Positions 17,642 to 25,038 of a DNA stretch of 64,000 bases are shown one piece after another (the stretch's first letter is position 1; every line of letters starts with the position of its first letter). Source of the DNA: Neolewinella litorea (GTDB lineage Bacteria > Bacteroidota > Bacteroidia > Chitinophagales > Saprospiraceae). The translations under genes and the position numbers were made by a program. The notes beneath the pieces were generated by a model. The model was given only the letters and a program-made list of their open reading frames with translations, was not told the origin of the DNA and searched no databases. The DNA lies in NCBI RefSeq assembly GCF_004803465.1, contig NZ_SRSF01000001.1:620501-684500 (forward strand). Direction: 5' to 3'.

Positions 17642-18654
17642 TGGTGGGACAGAATTTGGCGGGCCGTCGCGCGGGGATCGGGATCGCTAAGCGTGATGCG
17701 CGTATGCTTGCCCACGGGTTTGCGGGCGGCGTAGTGGGCGTATGCCTTGTCGTAGTACACCAGCGCGATACGGGCGGCGGTTTCAAAATCACCACCTTCC
17801 AGGGCCGCCAGAGCGTCCTGTAGGCGTTGGCCACCCAGTTTTTTGCGCAGGCGCGTAAAGGCCGCGGCCAGGGCGTCGGGGGGATAGCCGGCGTAGTCCC
17901 GCACGAGGTTATTGACGCGCCATTCTTCGGGTTGGACGAGTTCGGTCACCGGTGCACTTACCAGTCGGTCGTAGAAAACGTCAGGCTGGCACACGGTACC
18001 GATCATACGGCTTTCGTCTTCCACCCATACCGTTTCCCCGACGGGGATACCGCGCAAGGCTTCAAACAACAAATTCTCAAAGGCTTCGGTGGTCGGCTGA
18101 GCAGCCTCGCCCAACGCTCCGAAGGAGGACCCCTTGTGGTTGGCCAGTCCTTCGAGATCAACGATGCGGGCACCTTCCGCGGCCAGGGCGTGGAGTACGT
18201 GGGTCTTGCCGGATCCGGTAGGACCGCTCAGTACCCGCAGGGGGTGGTGGGCCTCCCCCAACCACCGGCGCACGTAGGCCCGGTAAGCCTTGTAGCCGCC
18301 TTCCAATTGTCGTACATCCATTCCGGCGCGTTCCAGCAGCCAGGCCACGCTGGCGCTTCTTTGGCCGCCGCGCCAGCACTGAACCGCTACCCTACCCTCC
18401 GGCGCTGCGACGCGGGCCCGTTCGACGAGTTGACGCATCTTGCCTCCGGCTATCTCCAGTCCGCGCAGCAGGGCGGCATCCGGATTCTCCTGTTTGTACA
18501 AGGTGCCCACCTCGGCCCGCTCGGCGTCGGAGAACAGCGGCAGGGAAACCGCTCCGGGTGCGTGTCCTTCGGCGTACTCTCCCGGACTGCGCACGTCCAG
18601 CAGGACACGGTCCGGTTCACCGGCAAAGTACGTTTCCGCGGTCAGGGTCTGCAT
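17638..18654 (-). CDS. mnmH: tRNA 2-selenouridine synthase MnmH (SelU)
   Basis: Converts 2-thiouridine at the wobble base of some tRNAs to 2-selenouridine through a geranylated intermediate, using selenophosphate. The 338-aa protein has an N-terminal rhodanese domain (DVRSPGEYAEGHAPGA near residue 20; catalytic Cys in QCWRGGQRS near 95) and a P-loop domain (GPTGSGKT near 145). The ATG at 18654 starts the conserved domain; a start 21 codons upstream would overlap the promoter box. No selD is visible here. It is the first gene of an operon with dctQ and dctM, an unusual partnership. Confidence 0.92.
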   Translation of the reverse strand: MQTLTAETYFAGEPDRVLLDVRSPGEYAEGHAPGAVSLPLFSDAERAEVGTLYKQENPDAALLRGLEIAGGKMRQLVERARVAAPEGRVAVQCWRGGQRSASVAWLLERAGMDVRQLEGGYKAYRAYVRRWLGEAHHPLRVLSGPTGSGKTHVLHALAAEGARIVDLEGLANHKGSSFGALGEAAQPTTEAFENLLFEALRGIPVGETVWVEDESRMIGTVCQPDVFYDRLVSAPVTELVQPEEWRVNNLVRDYAGYPPDALAAAFTRLRKKLGGQRLQDALAALEGGDFETAARIALVYYDKAYAHYAARKPVGKHTRITLSDPDPRATARQILSHQ

Positions 18655-18713
18655 GCTCAGTTCTTTCGTCCGGTGCCGCCCTTCACCCTGGATGCGGGGC
18701 GGCGCGCGCGGGT

Positions 18714-18721
18714 GCAAGGTA
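18714..18721 (-). promoter_or_regulatory. -7 box of the mnmH-dctQM operon
   Basis: The minus strand reads TACCTTGC, giving a predicted leader of about 55 bases before the mnmH ATG at 18654. Confidence 0.55.
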
Positions 18722-18993
18722 AGTAGCCTTTGCCGGCTTATCTGGTTCCGGACCGGTCAACTGTTGCCAGTGAATTTTATTTCGAAAACGGGTTGGGGAT
18801 CAGAAGGGACGGTCAGGCATTACCGTTATAAGTGGAGAGGAGCGGCCTGCGCAGTCCACAACCACCGGTCGGAGCCGTATGGGAAGACAGGGTACCCGCG
18901 CTTGCCGCCCAGGGAATGAGCTAACGACGGCCACGGGAATGGCAACCCGGTCCTACCCGATCAAAGCCCTCATAGGAAGAATCAAAGGCATCT

Positions 18994-19001
18994 TACCTTT
19001 G
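18994..19001 (+). promoter_or_regulatory. -7 box of rimK, predicted leaderless
   Basis: TACCTTTG is a perfect consensus box, followed by GCGG and then the ATG at 19006. Transcription would begin at or next to the start codon. Confidence 0.7.
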
Positions 19002-19005
19002 GCGG

Positions 19006-19878
19006 ATGCGGATGACCGTTTTTTCCCGGGGCCCCAGCCTGTACAGTACCCGCCGCCTGGTGGAAGCCGCCGAGGCGCGCGGCCACGACGTGGAGGTGGT
19101 GGACCATGCCCTGTGCAGTCCGTACCTGGCGGGCAAGAAGACGAGCATCCTCCACAACGGAAGTGCCCTTCGCCTGCCGGAGGTGGCTATCCCGCGCATC
19201 GGCGCAAACATCACGGCCCGGGGCGTCTCGCTCATCCGGCAACTGGATGCGCTGAAGGTGCCCCATACGCTTTCGGCCGACGGACTGCTGCTGGCCCGCG
19301 ACAAGATGAGCTGCCTGCAGCAGTTGGTGGGGGCGGGCATTGACGTGCCGCGTACCGTATTGTGCTTCTCGACCTGGGAAGCGCGGCGGATCGCTTCCAA
19401 GCTCGGCCCCTTCCCGATTGTAGTTAAACTGCTGGAGAGCACGCACGGCGTGGGCGTCGCCCTGGCCCACCACCTGCACCAGCTGGACCGTCTGGTCGAA
19501 GGTTTTTTACAGTTGCAGGACCGGGTAGTGCTGCAGGAATACATTCGCGAGAGTAAGGGTGCCGACCAGCGCGCCTTCGTGGTGGGCGATACGATCGTCG
19601 CCGCCATGGAACGCCGGGCCGCCCCCGGTGAATTCCGTGCAAACATCCACCGGGGCGCCACCGCCGAACGAATCGACCTGAGTGAGGAAGACCAGGCCCT
19701 GGTGCTACGTACCGCGCGAACGATCGGCGTGGAGATTGCGGGCGTGGATCTGATCCGCAGCAGCCGCGGTCCGCTGGTCATGGAGGTAAACGCTAGTCCC
19801 GGTCTGGAAGGCATCGAAGGTGCCACTGAAGTGGACATCGCCGGGGCGATAATCCGGTATGCAGAACAAAAAGTATGA
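19006..19878 (+). CDS. rimK: RimK-family ATP-grasp ligase
   Basis: A 290-aa ATP-grasp enzyme that joins amino acids to a protein or peptide carboxyl group; E. coli RimK adds glutamates to ribosomal protein S6. The ATP-grasp pieces are visible: VVKLLESTHGVGV (residues about 143-155), LQEYI, and the metal-binding EVNASPGLEGIE near 265, a RimK signature. A second ATG lies two codons downstream. It overlaps the next gene by 4 bases (ATGA), so the pair is translated together. The promoter predicts a leaderless mRNA. The substrate in this organism is unknown. Confidence 0.9.
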   Translation: MRMTVFSRGPSLYSTRRLVEAAEARGHDVEVVDHALCSPYLAGKKTSILHNGSALRLPEVAIPRIGANITARGVSLIRQLDALKVPHTLSADGLLLARDKMSCLQQLVGAGIDVPRTVLCFSTWEARRIASKLGPFPIVVKLLESTHGVGVALAHHLHQLDRLVEGFLQLQDRVVLQEYIRESKGADQRAFVVGDTIVAAMERRAAPGEFRANIHRGATAERIDLSEEDQALVLRTARTIGVEIAGVDLIRSSRGPLVMEVNASPGLEGIEGATEVDIAGAIIRYAEQKV

Positions 19879-20837
19879 GCAGTATTTCTCCCCTATCCCT
19901 GGCCAACGGTGAATTTTATCCCGGACAATCCGGTACCGTTGAACTGGTGGCGGGACAGTTGCCCAGCGGCAACCCCGTTTCGATACGGGCCCATGTATTC
20001 CGCAGTTTCCGGCCTGGCCCAACAATTCTGTTCCTTGCCGGCGTGCACGGCGACGAGATCAACGGCGTCGAGATCTTGCGGCGCAGCCTGCGGGTCAAGC
20101 TCTTCGAAAAACTGATTGCGGGCACGGTGGTGGTGGTGCCCCTACTGAACGTGTATGGTTTCAACAACTTCAGCCGGGACGTGCCGGACGGCAAGGACGT
20201 CAACCGCAGTTTCCCGGGCACCAGTTCGGGGTCACTGGCGAGCCGGATTGCGGCCGGACTGAGCAAGAACCTGTTGGCCCACTGCGACCTCGCCGTCGAC
20301 TTCCATACCGGAGGCCGCGGCCTGTTCAACTACCCCCAGATCCGGTATTCGCCCGACGATCCGGAAGCGTCCAAAGCGGCGCGGCAGTTTAATCCACCCG
20401 TCATGCTATCCGCCAAGCCACCCTCAAAATCGCTGCGGCGTTCGGCCTTCAAATCACTCGGCCTGAGCGTATTGACCTTCGAGGGCGGAGAAAACCTTCG
20501 CTACGACGGCCCCAGCATTCAGGAAGGCATTTCCGGCATCAAAAGACTCCTGTACGCCCGCGACATGCTGAATCGTCCCGCCACCGGACTGACGGAGCGC
20601 GAGCCGGTCGAACTCTTTGCCAGCAGCTGGGTCCGCGCCGGTCGCGCCGGGCTTTTCCAGTGGAGTAAGCGAAGCGGCTACCCCGTCCGCAAGGGAGAAC
20701 CCATCGGCGTCATCCACGATCCGCACGGTATCCGCCCCAATAAACGTATCCTCTCCCCGCGTTCGGGCTTCATTATCGGACATACAAATTCCGCGGTCGT
20801 AAGTCAGGGGGACGCTTTGTTTCACATTGGGTTTTAG
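19875..20837 (+). CDS. Succinylglutamate desuccinylase/aspartoacylase family zinc hydrolase
   Basis: A 320-aa zinc-dependent carboxypeptidase-fold enzyme of the AstE/AspA family, which hydrolyses N-acyl amino acids or gamma-linked residues. Zinc ligands are visible: His and Glu in GVHGDE (about residue 58) and the second His in DFHTGG (about 148). A DVNRSFPG motif near 115 binds substrate. The C-terminus, with ILSPRSGFIIG and GDALFHIGF, is a barrel-sandwich tail common in this subgroup. Coupling to rimK suggests it removes or trims what RimK adds; this is inference. Confidence 0.88.
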   Translation: MSSISPLSLANGEFYPGQSGTVELVAGQLPSGNPVSIRAHVFRSFRPGPTILFLAGVHGDEINGVEILRRSLRVKLFEKLIAGTVVVVPLLNVYGFNNFSRDVPDGKDVNRSFPGTSSGSLASRIAAGLSKNLLAHCDLAVDFHTGGRGLFNYPQIRYSPDDPEASKAARQFNPPVMLSAKPPSKSLRRSAFKSLGLSVLTFEGGENLRYDGPSIQEGISGIKRLLYARDMLNRPATGLTEREPVELFASSWVRAGRAGLFQWSKRSGYPVRKGEPIGVIHDPHGIRPNKRILSPRSGFIIGHTNSAVVSQGDALFHIGF

Positions 20838-21156
20838 CTGTTGGATTGTTGAGACGGTCCGTTCCCTGGATTACCGCCTGTTAGTTTTACAGGGTATTTC
20901 TTTACGTTGTTTCAGTTGTAAATGGTCTGCCTGGGGAGATTCAAGGATAAGACGGTAATTTGTCCCATCCGAAATACCGGCTTTGGACGTTGGTGATGCG
21001 CTTGTTCCTTAGCCAACGTATAAGCATTTCTTGGGCGGGCCCACCATCGACCCGTCATGAGGGGGTCAACCAAATTGCAAACCTCCACAAATACGCAAAA
21101 CAACGCAGGAGACGCGAAGACTCAACAACGCTAAGACCCAATAACCCACCCCCACC
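20838..21156 (+). other. Intergenic region before gldA
   Basis: A 319-base gap, visibly more AT-rich than the flanking genes. The last 100 bases before gldA are A/C-rich. I found no convincing ORF, no clear -33/-7 pair and no terminator. A weak TA-rich box (GGTAATTTGTCC near 20955) could be a promoter remnant. Confidence 0.4.
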
Positions 21157-22071
21157 ATGTCAGTAACCGTAACCAACCTAACCAAGCTATACGGGGAGCA
21201 ACGTGCTGTAGACGACATCTCCTTCACGGCGCGCAGCGGCGAAGTACTGGGGTTCCTGGGTCCGAACGGAGCGGGTAAGACAACCACCATGAAGATCCTC
21301 ACCTGCTATCTGAGTCAGAGCAGTGGGACGGCAGAGGTATGCGGTCATAGCGTGGAAACGGATAGTCTGGCGGTCAGAAAGCTCGTCGGATACTTACCCG
21401 AACACAATCCGCTCTATCCGGATATGTACGTCCGCGAATACCTGCAGTTCGCGGCCTCGACCCACGGGATCCGGCAGCCGCGGACGCGCATGGCGGAACT
21501 CATCGATCTGACCGGACTGGGCCGGGAGGCCAACAAGCCGATCGGTGCGCTATCCAAGGGATACCGGCAGCGCGTTGGGCTTGCCCAGGCTTTGTTGCAC
21601 GACCCGGAGGTACTCATACTGGACGAACCCACCAGCGGCCTCGACCCAAACCAGCTGGCGGAGATTAGAAGCCTCATCCAGCAACTTGGCAAGGAGAAGA
21701 CCGTCATCTTCAGCACCCATATCATGCAGGAAGTCCAGGCGATCTGCGACCGGGTTATCATCATCGACCGCGGTAAAGTGGTGGCCGACGACCCCATCGA
21801 GCGCCTACAGCGCAGACTGAGTGGCAGCAGCTCCCTGCTGGTGCAATTCGATCGCGAAGTAGACAGCAATAAATTACTGCGGATCAGCGGCGTGGATAAA
21901 GTCACCTCCGGCAAAGCGAAGAACACGTATCGTCTGCTCCTAAAGCCCGGTACCGATCCCCGCGCCGAAGTTTTTCGTTTCGCGGTGGCGAACGACCTGG
22001 TCCTGCTCGGTCTCAGCATGGAGTCGCTCAGCGTGGAGGAGGTCTTCCGCGCGCTGACCGCCGCCGGATAA
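21157..22071 (+). CDS. gldA: Gliding motility ABC transporter ATP-binding protein GldA
   Basis: An ABC ATPase of 304 aa of the GldA type, which with membrane partners GldF and GldG supports gliding in Bacteroidota. Visible motifs: Walker A GPNGAGKTT (about residue 36), signature LSKGYRQRVGLAQALLHDP (about 132) and Walker B LILDEPTSGLDPNQ (about 150), then the H-loop STHIM. The YLPEHNPLYPDMYVREYL segment is characteristic of GldA. The gldF gene lies one gene downstream. The family is related to general ABC-2 exporters, so a role other than gliding is possible. Confidence 0.87.
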   Translation: MSVTVTNLTKLYGEQRAVDDISFTARSGEVLGFLGPNGAGKTTTMKILTCYLSQSSGTAEVCGHSVETDSLAVRKLVGYLPEHNPLYPDMYVREYLQFAASTHGIRQPRTRMAELIDLTGLGREANKPIGALSKGYRQRVGLAQALLHDPEVLILDEPTSGLDPNQLAEIRSLIQQLGKEKTVIFSTHIMQEVQAICDRVIIIDRGKVVADDPIERLQRRLSGSSSLLVQFDREVDSNKLLRISGVDKVTSGKAKNTYRLLLKPGTDPRAEVFRFAVANDLVLLGLSMESLSVEEVFRALTAAG

Positions 22072-22073
22072 AC

Positions 22074-22081
22074 TACCTTTA
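22074..22081 (+). promoter_or_regulatory. Possible internal -7 box with leaderless geometry
   Basis: TACCTTTA overlaps the gap after the gldA stop and is followed by CCCG and GTG (22086), then ATG (22089). The arrangement repeats that of rimK, so an internal promoter is plausible. Confidence 0.4.
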
Positions 22082-22085
22082 CCCG

Positions 22086-22739
22086 GTGATGAGATGGATA
22101 CTCCTTGTGTTTCCCTGTTTCCTGGTCGCCCAATCCCAGGTGCCCCTCGACGCCGCGTACCGCTTTACCGACGGTGTGTACCTCACACACGCGGCCCTGC
22201 TGGCCAACCGGCCGGAGGTGGATTGGTCCGATATTCGGGGGGAAATGGTGCAGCTGGCACAAGACAACCGCCTGCAAATCGAAGACTTCGGGTATAAATC
22301 CGGAGACCGGACCGACACCCCCTACGCGGTAGCCCTCGATGGTACACTGTACTTTTTCGTGCAGGCGGACCCGCGGCGAGGGTTTCATGAGTTCAGTGGC
22401 TTGCAGGTAGTGGGACGGTACAGTACCATGACCTACGATACCACCGTACAGATGCGTCGCTTGATGAAGGCCTACAACCCCGCTACCGGTAGGGCCTTCC
22501 GCGAGGCGTGGGTGGAGCGCGACCAGCGGAAATCGGTCACGCGTATCATCGACATGACCACGGGGGAACGCCAGGCCCTGGACCAGTCTACCGTGGCGCG
22601 CCTCGTTGTCGGCGAGTCTGACTTGGCGGGGGCCCTCGATCGGGTATCGCCCGACGCCACCGCCAAGTTGCTGCGCGCCCTGGAAATTTACAATGACCGA
22701 CGGCCGTTGTTACTCCCCCCTCGCCAAGCCAACCGATAA
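22086..22739 (+). CDS. Secreted protein of unknown function between gldA and gldF
   Basis: A protein of about 217 aa with an N-terminal signal peptide (residues 1-17, VAQSQ cleavage region). Either the GTG at 22086 or the ATG at 22089 can start it; both give the same protein apart from one residue. The mature part is mixed alpha/beta with several DTPYAVALDGTLYFFVQ-like strands. I do not recognise a family. It lies 14 bases after gldA and 1 base before gldF, so it is part of the same operon and may be a periplasmic component of, or passenger in, the ABC system. Confidence 0.75.
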   Translation: MMRWILLVFPCFLVAQSQVPLDAAYRFTDGVYLTHAALLANRPEVDWSDIRGEMVQLAQDNRLQIEDFGYKSGDRTDTPYAVALDGTLYFFVQADPRRGFHEFSGLQVVGRYSTMTYDTTVQMRRLMKAYNPATGRAFREAWVERDQRKSVTRIIDMTTGERQALDQSTVARLVVGESDLAGALDRVSPDATAKLLRALEIYNDRRPLLLPPRQANR

Positions 22740-22740
22740 G

Positions 22741-23472
22741 ATGACCGCCATTTTCCGCAAGGAGATCAATGCCTTTTTTTCCAGCCTGATCGGCTACGTG
22801 GTAATCGCCGTGTTTCTGATTGTGATGGGGCTGTTCCTTTTTGTTTTCCCCGATACGAGCTTGCTCAATTACGGCTACGCCACACTCGGGCCCTTCTTTA
22901 CTCTTGCGCCCAATATCCTCCTCTTCCTCATCCCGGCTGTCTGTATGCGGGCCTTCGCCGAGGAGCGGCAGACCGGCGCCATTGAACTGCTGGTGACCCG
23001 TCCCCTGCGCGACATCGAGATCGTGATGGGCAAGTTTCTCGCCTGTCTCACTCTGGTAGTGATCGCACTGCTGCCGACGGCCCTGTACTATTACACGATC
23101 TATCAGCTGGGGGCCCCCGTTGGAAACATCGACGCCGGGGGAACGCTGGGCAGCTATCTCGGACTACTCTTTCTGAGTATGGCCTTCGTGGCTATTGGAC
23201 TCCTCGCCAGCTCCCTTACCCGCAACCAGATCGTCGCTTTTTTGCTGGCCCTGGCTATCACTTTCTGGTGCTATTTTGGCTTCGATTACCTGGCTTCTCT
23301 GCCCATATTTTACGGTAACGGCGACGTCTTCATCGCCAGTCTGGGCATGCAGGAGCACTTTCGCAGCCTGGGTCGCGGGCTCATCGACAGTCGCGACGTT
23401 GTTTATTTCCTCAGCCTTACGGCATTTTTCATCCTCCTCACCGTCCTGAGCCTGGAGCGCCGAAAATGGTAG
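22741..23472 (+). CDS. gldF: Gliding motility ABC transporter permease GldF
   Basis: An ABC-2 type permease of 243 aa with six hydrophobic helices. The ATG at 22741 opens the family sequence MTAIFRKEINAFFSSLIGYV, and the EERQTGAIELLVTRPL loop is typical of GldF and related permeases. It should form the membrane channel for GldA. The usual next gene, gldG, is not here; a minus-strand glycosidase follows instead. Confidence 0.87.
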   Translation: MTAIFRKEINAFFSSLIGYVVIAVFLIVMGLFLFVFPDTSLLNYGYATLGPFFTLAPNILLFLIPAVCMRAFAEERQTGAIELLVTRPLRDIEIVMGKFLACLTLVVIALLPTALYYYTIYQLGAPVGNIDAGGTLGSYLGLLFLSMAFVAIGLLASSLTRNQIVAFLLALAITFWCYFGFDYLASLPIFYGNGDVFIASLGMQEHFRSLGRGLIDSRDVVYFLSLTAFFILLTVLSLERRKW

Positions 23473-23515
23473 GGGCGGCGGCGCGCGGGTGCCGAGTGGT
23501 GACTAAATCGCGGGC

Positions 23516-24943
23516 TTAACCGGCATTGCCCGGCAAAACCACGGTGGCCGCCGACCCAGCCGGCAGGCGGCTTCCGTGCGTCCTGGTTCCCAACCGGAAG
23601 TGCATATCGCGATCCGCGGCCGTATCGTTCAGTACGATGACCACTACAGCCCCGTCGGGTCGCTCATAGGCCACATTGGGCAATCCTGCCGGCACGTTGG
23701 AGCCGATCCTAACCGATCCTGGCGGTACGAACCGGCTGGCGTGCGCGATGATATAATAGGCCGTATTCCGCTGGATACGGTCGCCGTCGATCGTAAGCGC
23801 CCCCAGGCAACGGGTGCAGCCCCCTTCGGTATGCGGGTCCTGGTTCTCGTCGGCGGCCAGGTTCCACTCCAGGACCGTCTCACTCCAGTGCCGCGGTGCC
23901 TTTACGATTAGTTCCCTGACGTGCCATTTCAGGTCTTCGGCAAAGTTACCCGGTGCGCCGATCCACTGCTCGGTGAAGTAAAGGTGCTTGTCCGGAAAGG
24001 CGTCGTGAACCTGCGCGATGTCCTCGATCACACCCCCATAGAGGTGGAAGGCTGCCCCGTCCACGTAGGGTCGGGCCCGCTCGTCGTTCAGTACGGTTAT
24101 CGGATAATCCGGGCGGTCGGCATTGTGGTCGTAAACAACAATGCGGGTATCCAAACCGGCCGCGGCGAAGGCCGGGCCAAGGTGTTCCCCCACGAAGGTG
24201 GCCTGGTCTTCGGCCAGCATCAGCAAACTCGGGTTGTTGCCGGGATGCAGGGGTTCGTTCTGGACGGTAACGGCGTCGATCGGAATGCCTTCGGCAGCCA
24301 TACCCTCGATGTACCGCACGAAATACTGCGCGTACACCGGGTAATATTCCGGGAGCAGACTACCCCCCTTCGAACTCCCGTTGTCCTTCATCCACACGGG
24401 GGGCGACCAGGGGGAGGCCATCAGTTTGATTTCGGGGTTGATCCCCAGTATTTCCTTCAGAACCGGGATTAGGTGGTCCCGATCGGGGTCCAGAGAAAAC
24501 CGCTCCAGCTTGGGGTCTTGCTGACCCGCGGGAAGGTCATTGTAGGAAAACACTTCCGCGTCAAGGTCCGAAGCCCCGAGGCTCAGCCGCAGGTAACTGA
24601 TTCCGATGGATTCGCCCTCTTGGCCGAACAGTTCGTTCAGCAGATCACCCCGCTGGTCGTCGGGCAGTACGTGGATCAACTCGGCGCTTCCCCCCGTCAG
24701 CGTAAACCCGAAACCTTGCATGGTCTGGTACCTTTCGGTGGGTTTGATGGTGATCAGTACGGAATCAATCGGATCGCCTGCTGATTCAGGTAGTTCCTGC
24801 CGCGCCAGCCGTTGGGTGCTATCGGCCGTAGTCAGGTACATAGTTGCGGTCACTTGCTCACCCGGTGACTCCATCGGGAGGGCCGACCGGGGCCCGCAAG
24901 AGAAAATCAGGGCGGCAAGGATTACCAGGAGCGAATTCTTCAT
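23516..24943 (-). CDS. Glycoside hydrolase family 30 lipoprotein
   Basis: A retaining glycosidase of the GH30 type, 475 aa, with a lipobox signal (IFSC, Cys16). GH30 members cleave beta-glucosidic, glucuronoxylan or beta-1,6-glucan bonds. The acid/base Glu is in VTVQNEPLHP and the nucleophile Glu in LYFTEQWIG. MQGFGFTLTGGSAEL and SPWSPPVWMKDNG fit subfamily 1/3 enzymes (glucosylceramidase or beta-1,6-glucanase-like). The C-terminal beta domain is present. ATG 24943 lies directly behind a promoter box, ruling out the longer in-frame start at 25048. No SusC/SusD pair is adjacent. Confidence 0.9.
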   Translation of the reverse strand: MKNSLLVILAALIFSCGPRSALPMESPGEQVTATMYLTTADSTQRLARQELPESAGDPIDSVLITIKPTERYQTMQGFGFTLTGGSAELIHVLPDDQRGDLLNELFGQEGESIGISYLRLSLGASDLDAEVFSYNDLPAGQQDPKLERFSLDPDRDHLIPVLKEILGINPEIKLMASPWSPPVWMKDNGSSKGGSLLPEYYPVYAQYFVRYIEGMAAEGIPIDAVTVQNEPLHPGNNPSLLMLAEDQATFVGEHLGPAFAAAGLDTRIVVYDHNADRPDYPITVLNDERARPYVDGAAFHLYGGVIEDIAQVHDAFPDKHLYFTEQWIGAPGNFAEDLKWHVRELIVKAPRHWSETVLEWNLAADENQDPHTEGGCTRCLGALTIDGDRIQRNTAYYIIAHASRFVPPGSVRIGSNVPAGLPNVAYERPDGAVVVIVLNDTAADRDMHFRLGTRTHGSRLPAGSAATVVLPGNAG

Positions 24944-24947
24944 GCGC

Positions 24948-24955
24948 CCAAGGTA
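24948..24955 (-). promoter_or_regulatory. -7 box of the GH30 gene, predicted leaderless
   Basis: The minus strand reads TACCTTGG, GCGC, then the ATG at 24943. Confidence 0.6.
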
Positions 24956-25038
24956 GCGGTTAGGGAAATGTCGCGCCGGCCCGGCATTTGCTATTTTTAC
25001 CACCCCCGGTGTCCGCGCAGTGGGGTTTGCCACCGAAG

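Larger units (their letters stand above)
18655..19005 (+). other. Divergent intergenic region, mnmH/rimK
   Basis: About 350 bases between divergent genes. It holds the mnmH promoter box at its left end and the rimK promoter box at its right end. I see no convincing coding sequence, tRNA or strong hairpin in between. Confidence 0.6.

Noticed and set aside
20912-21103. 63-codon minus-strand frame in the gap before gldA
   Set aside because: No motif, no promoter box and no relation to a neighbour; likely random.
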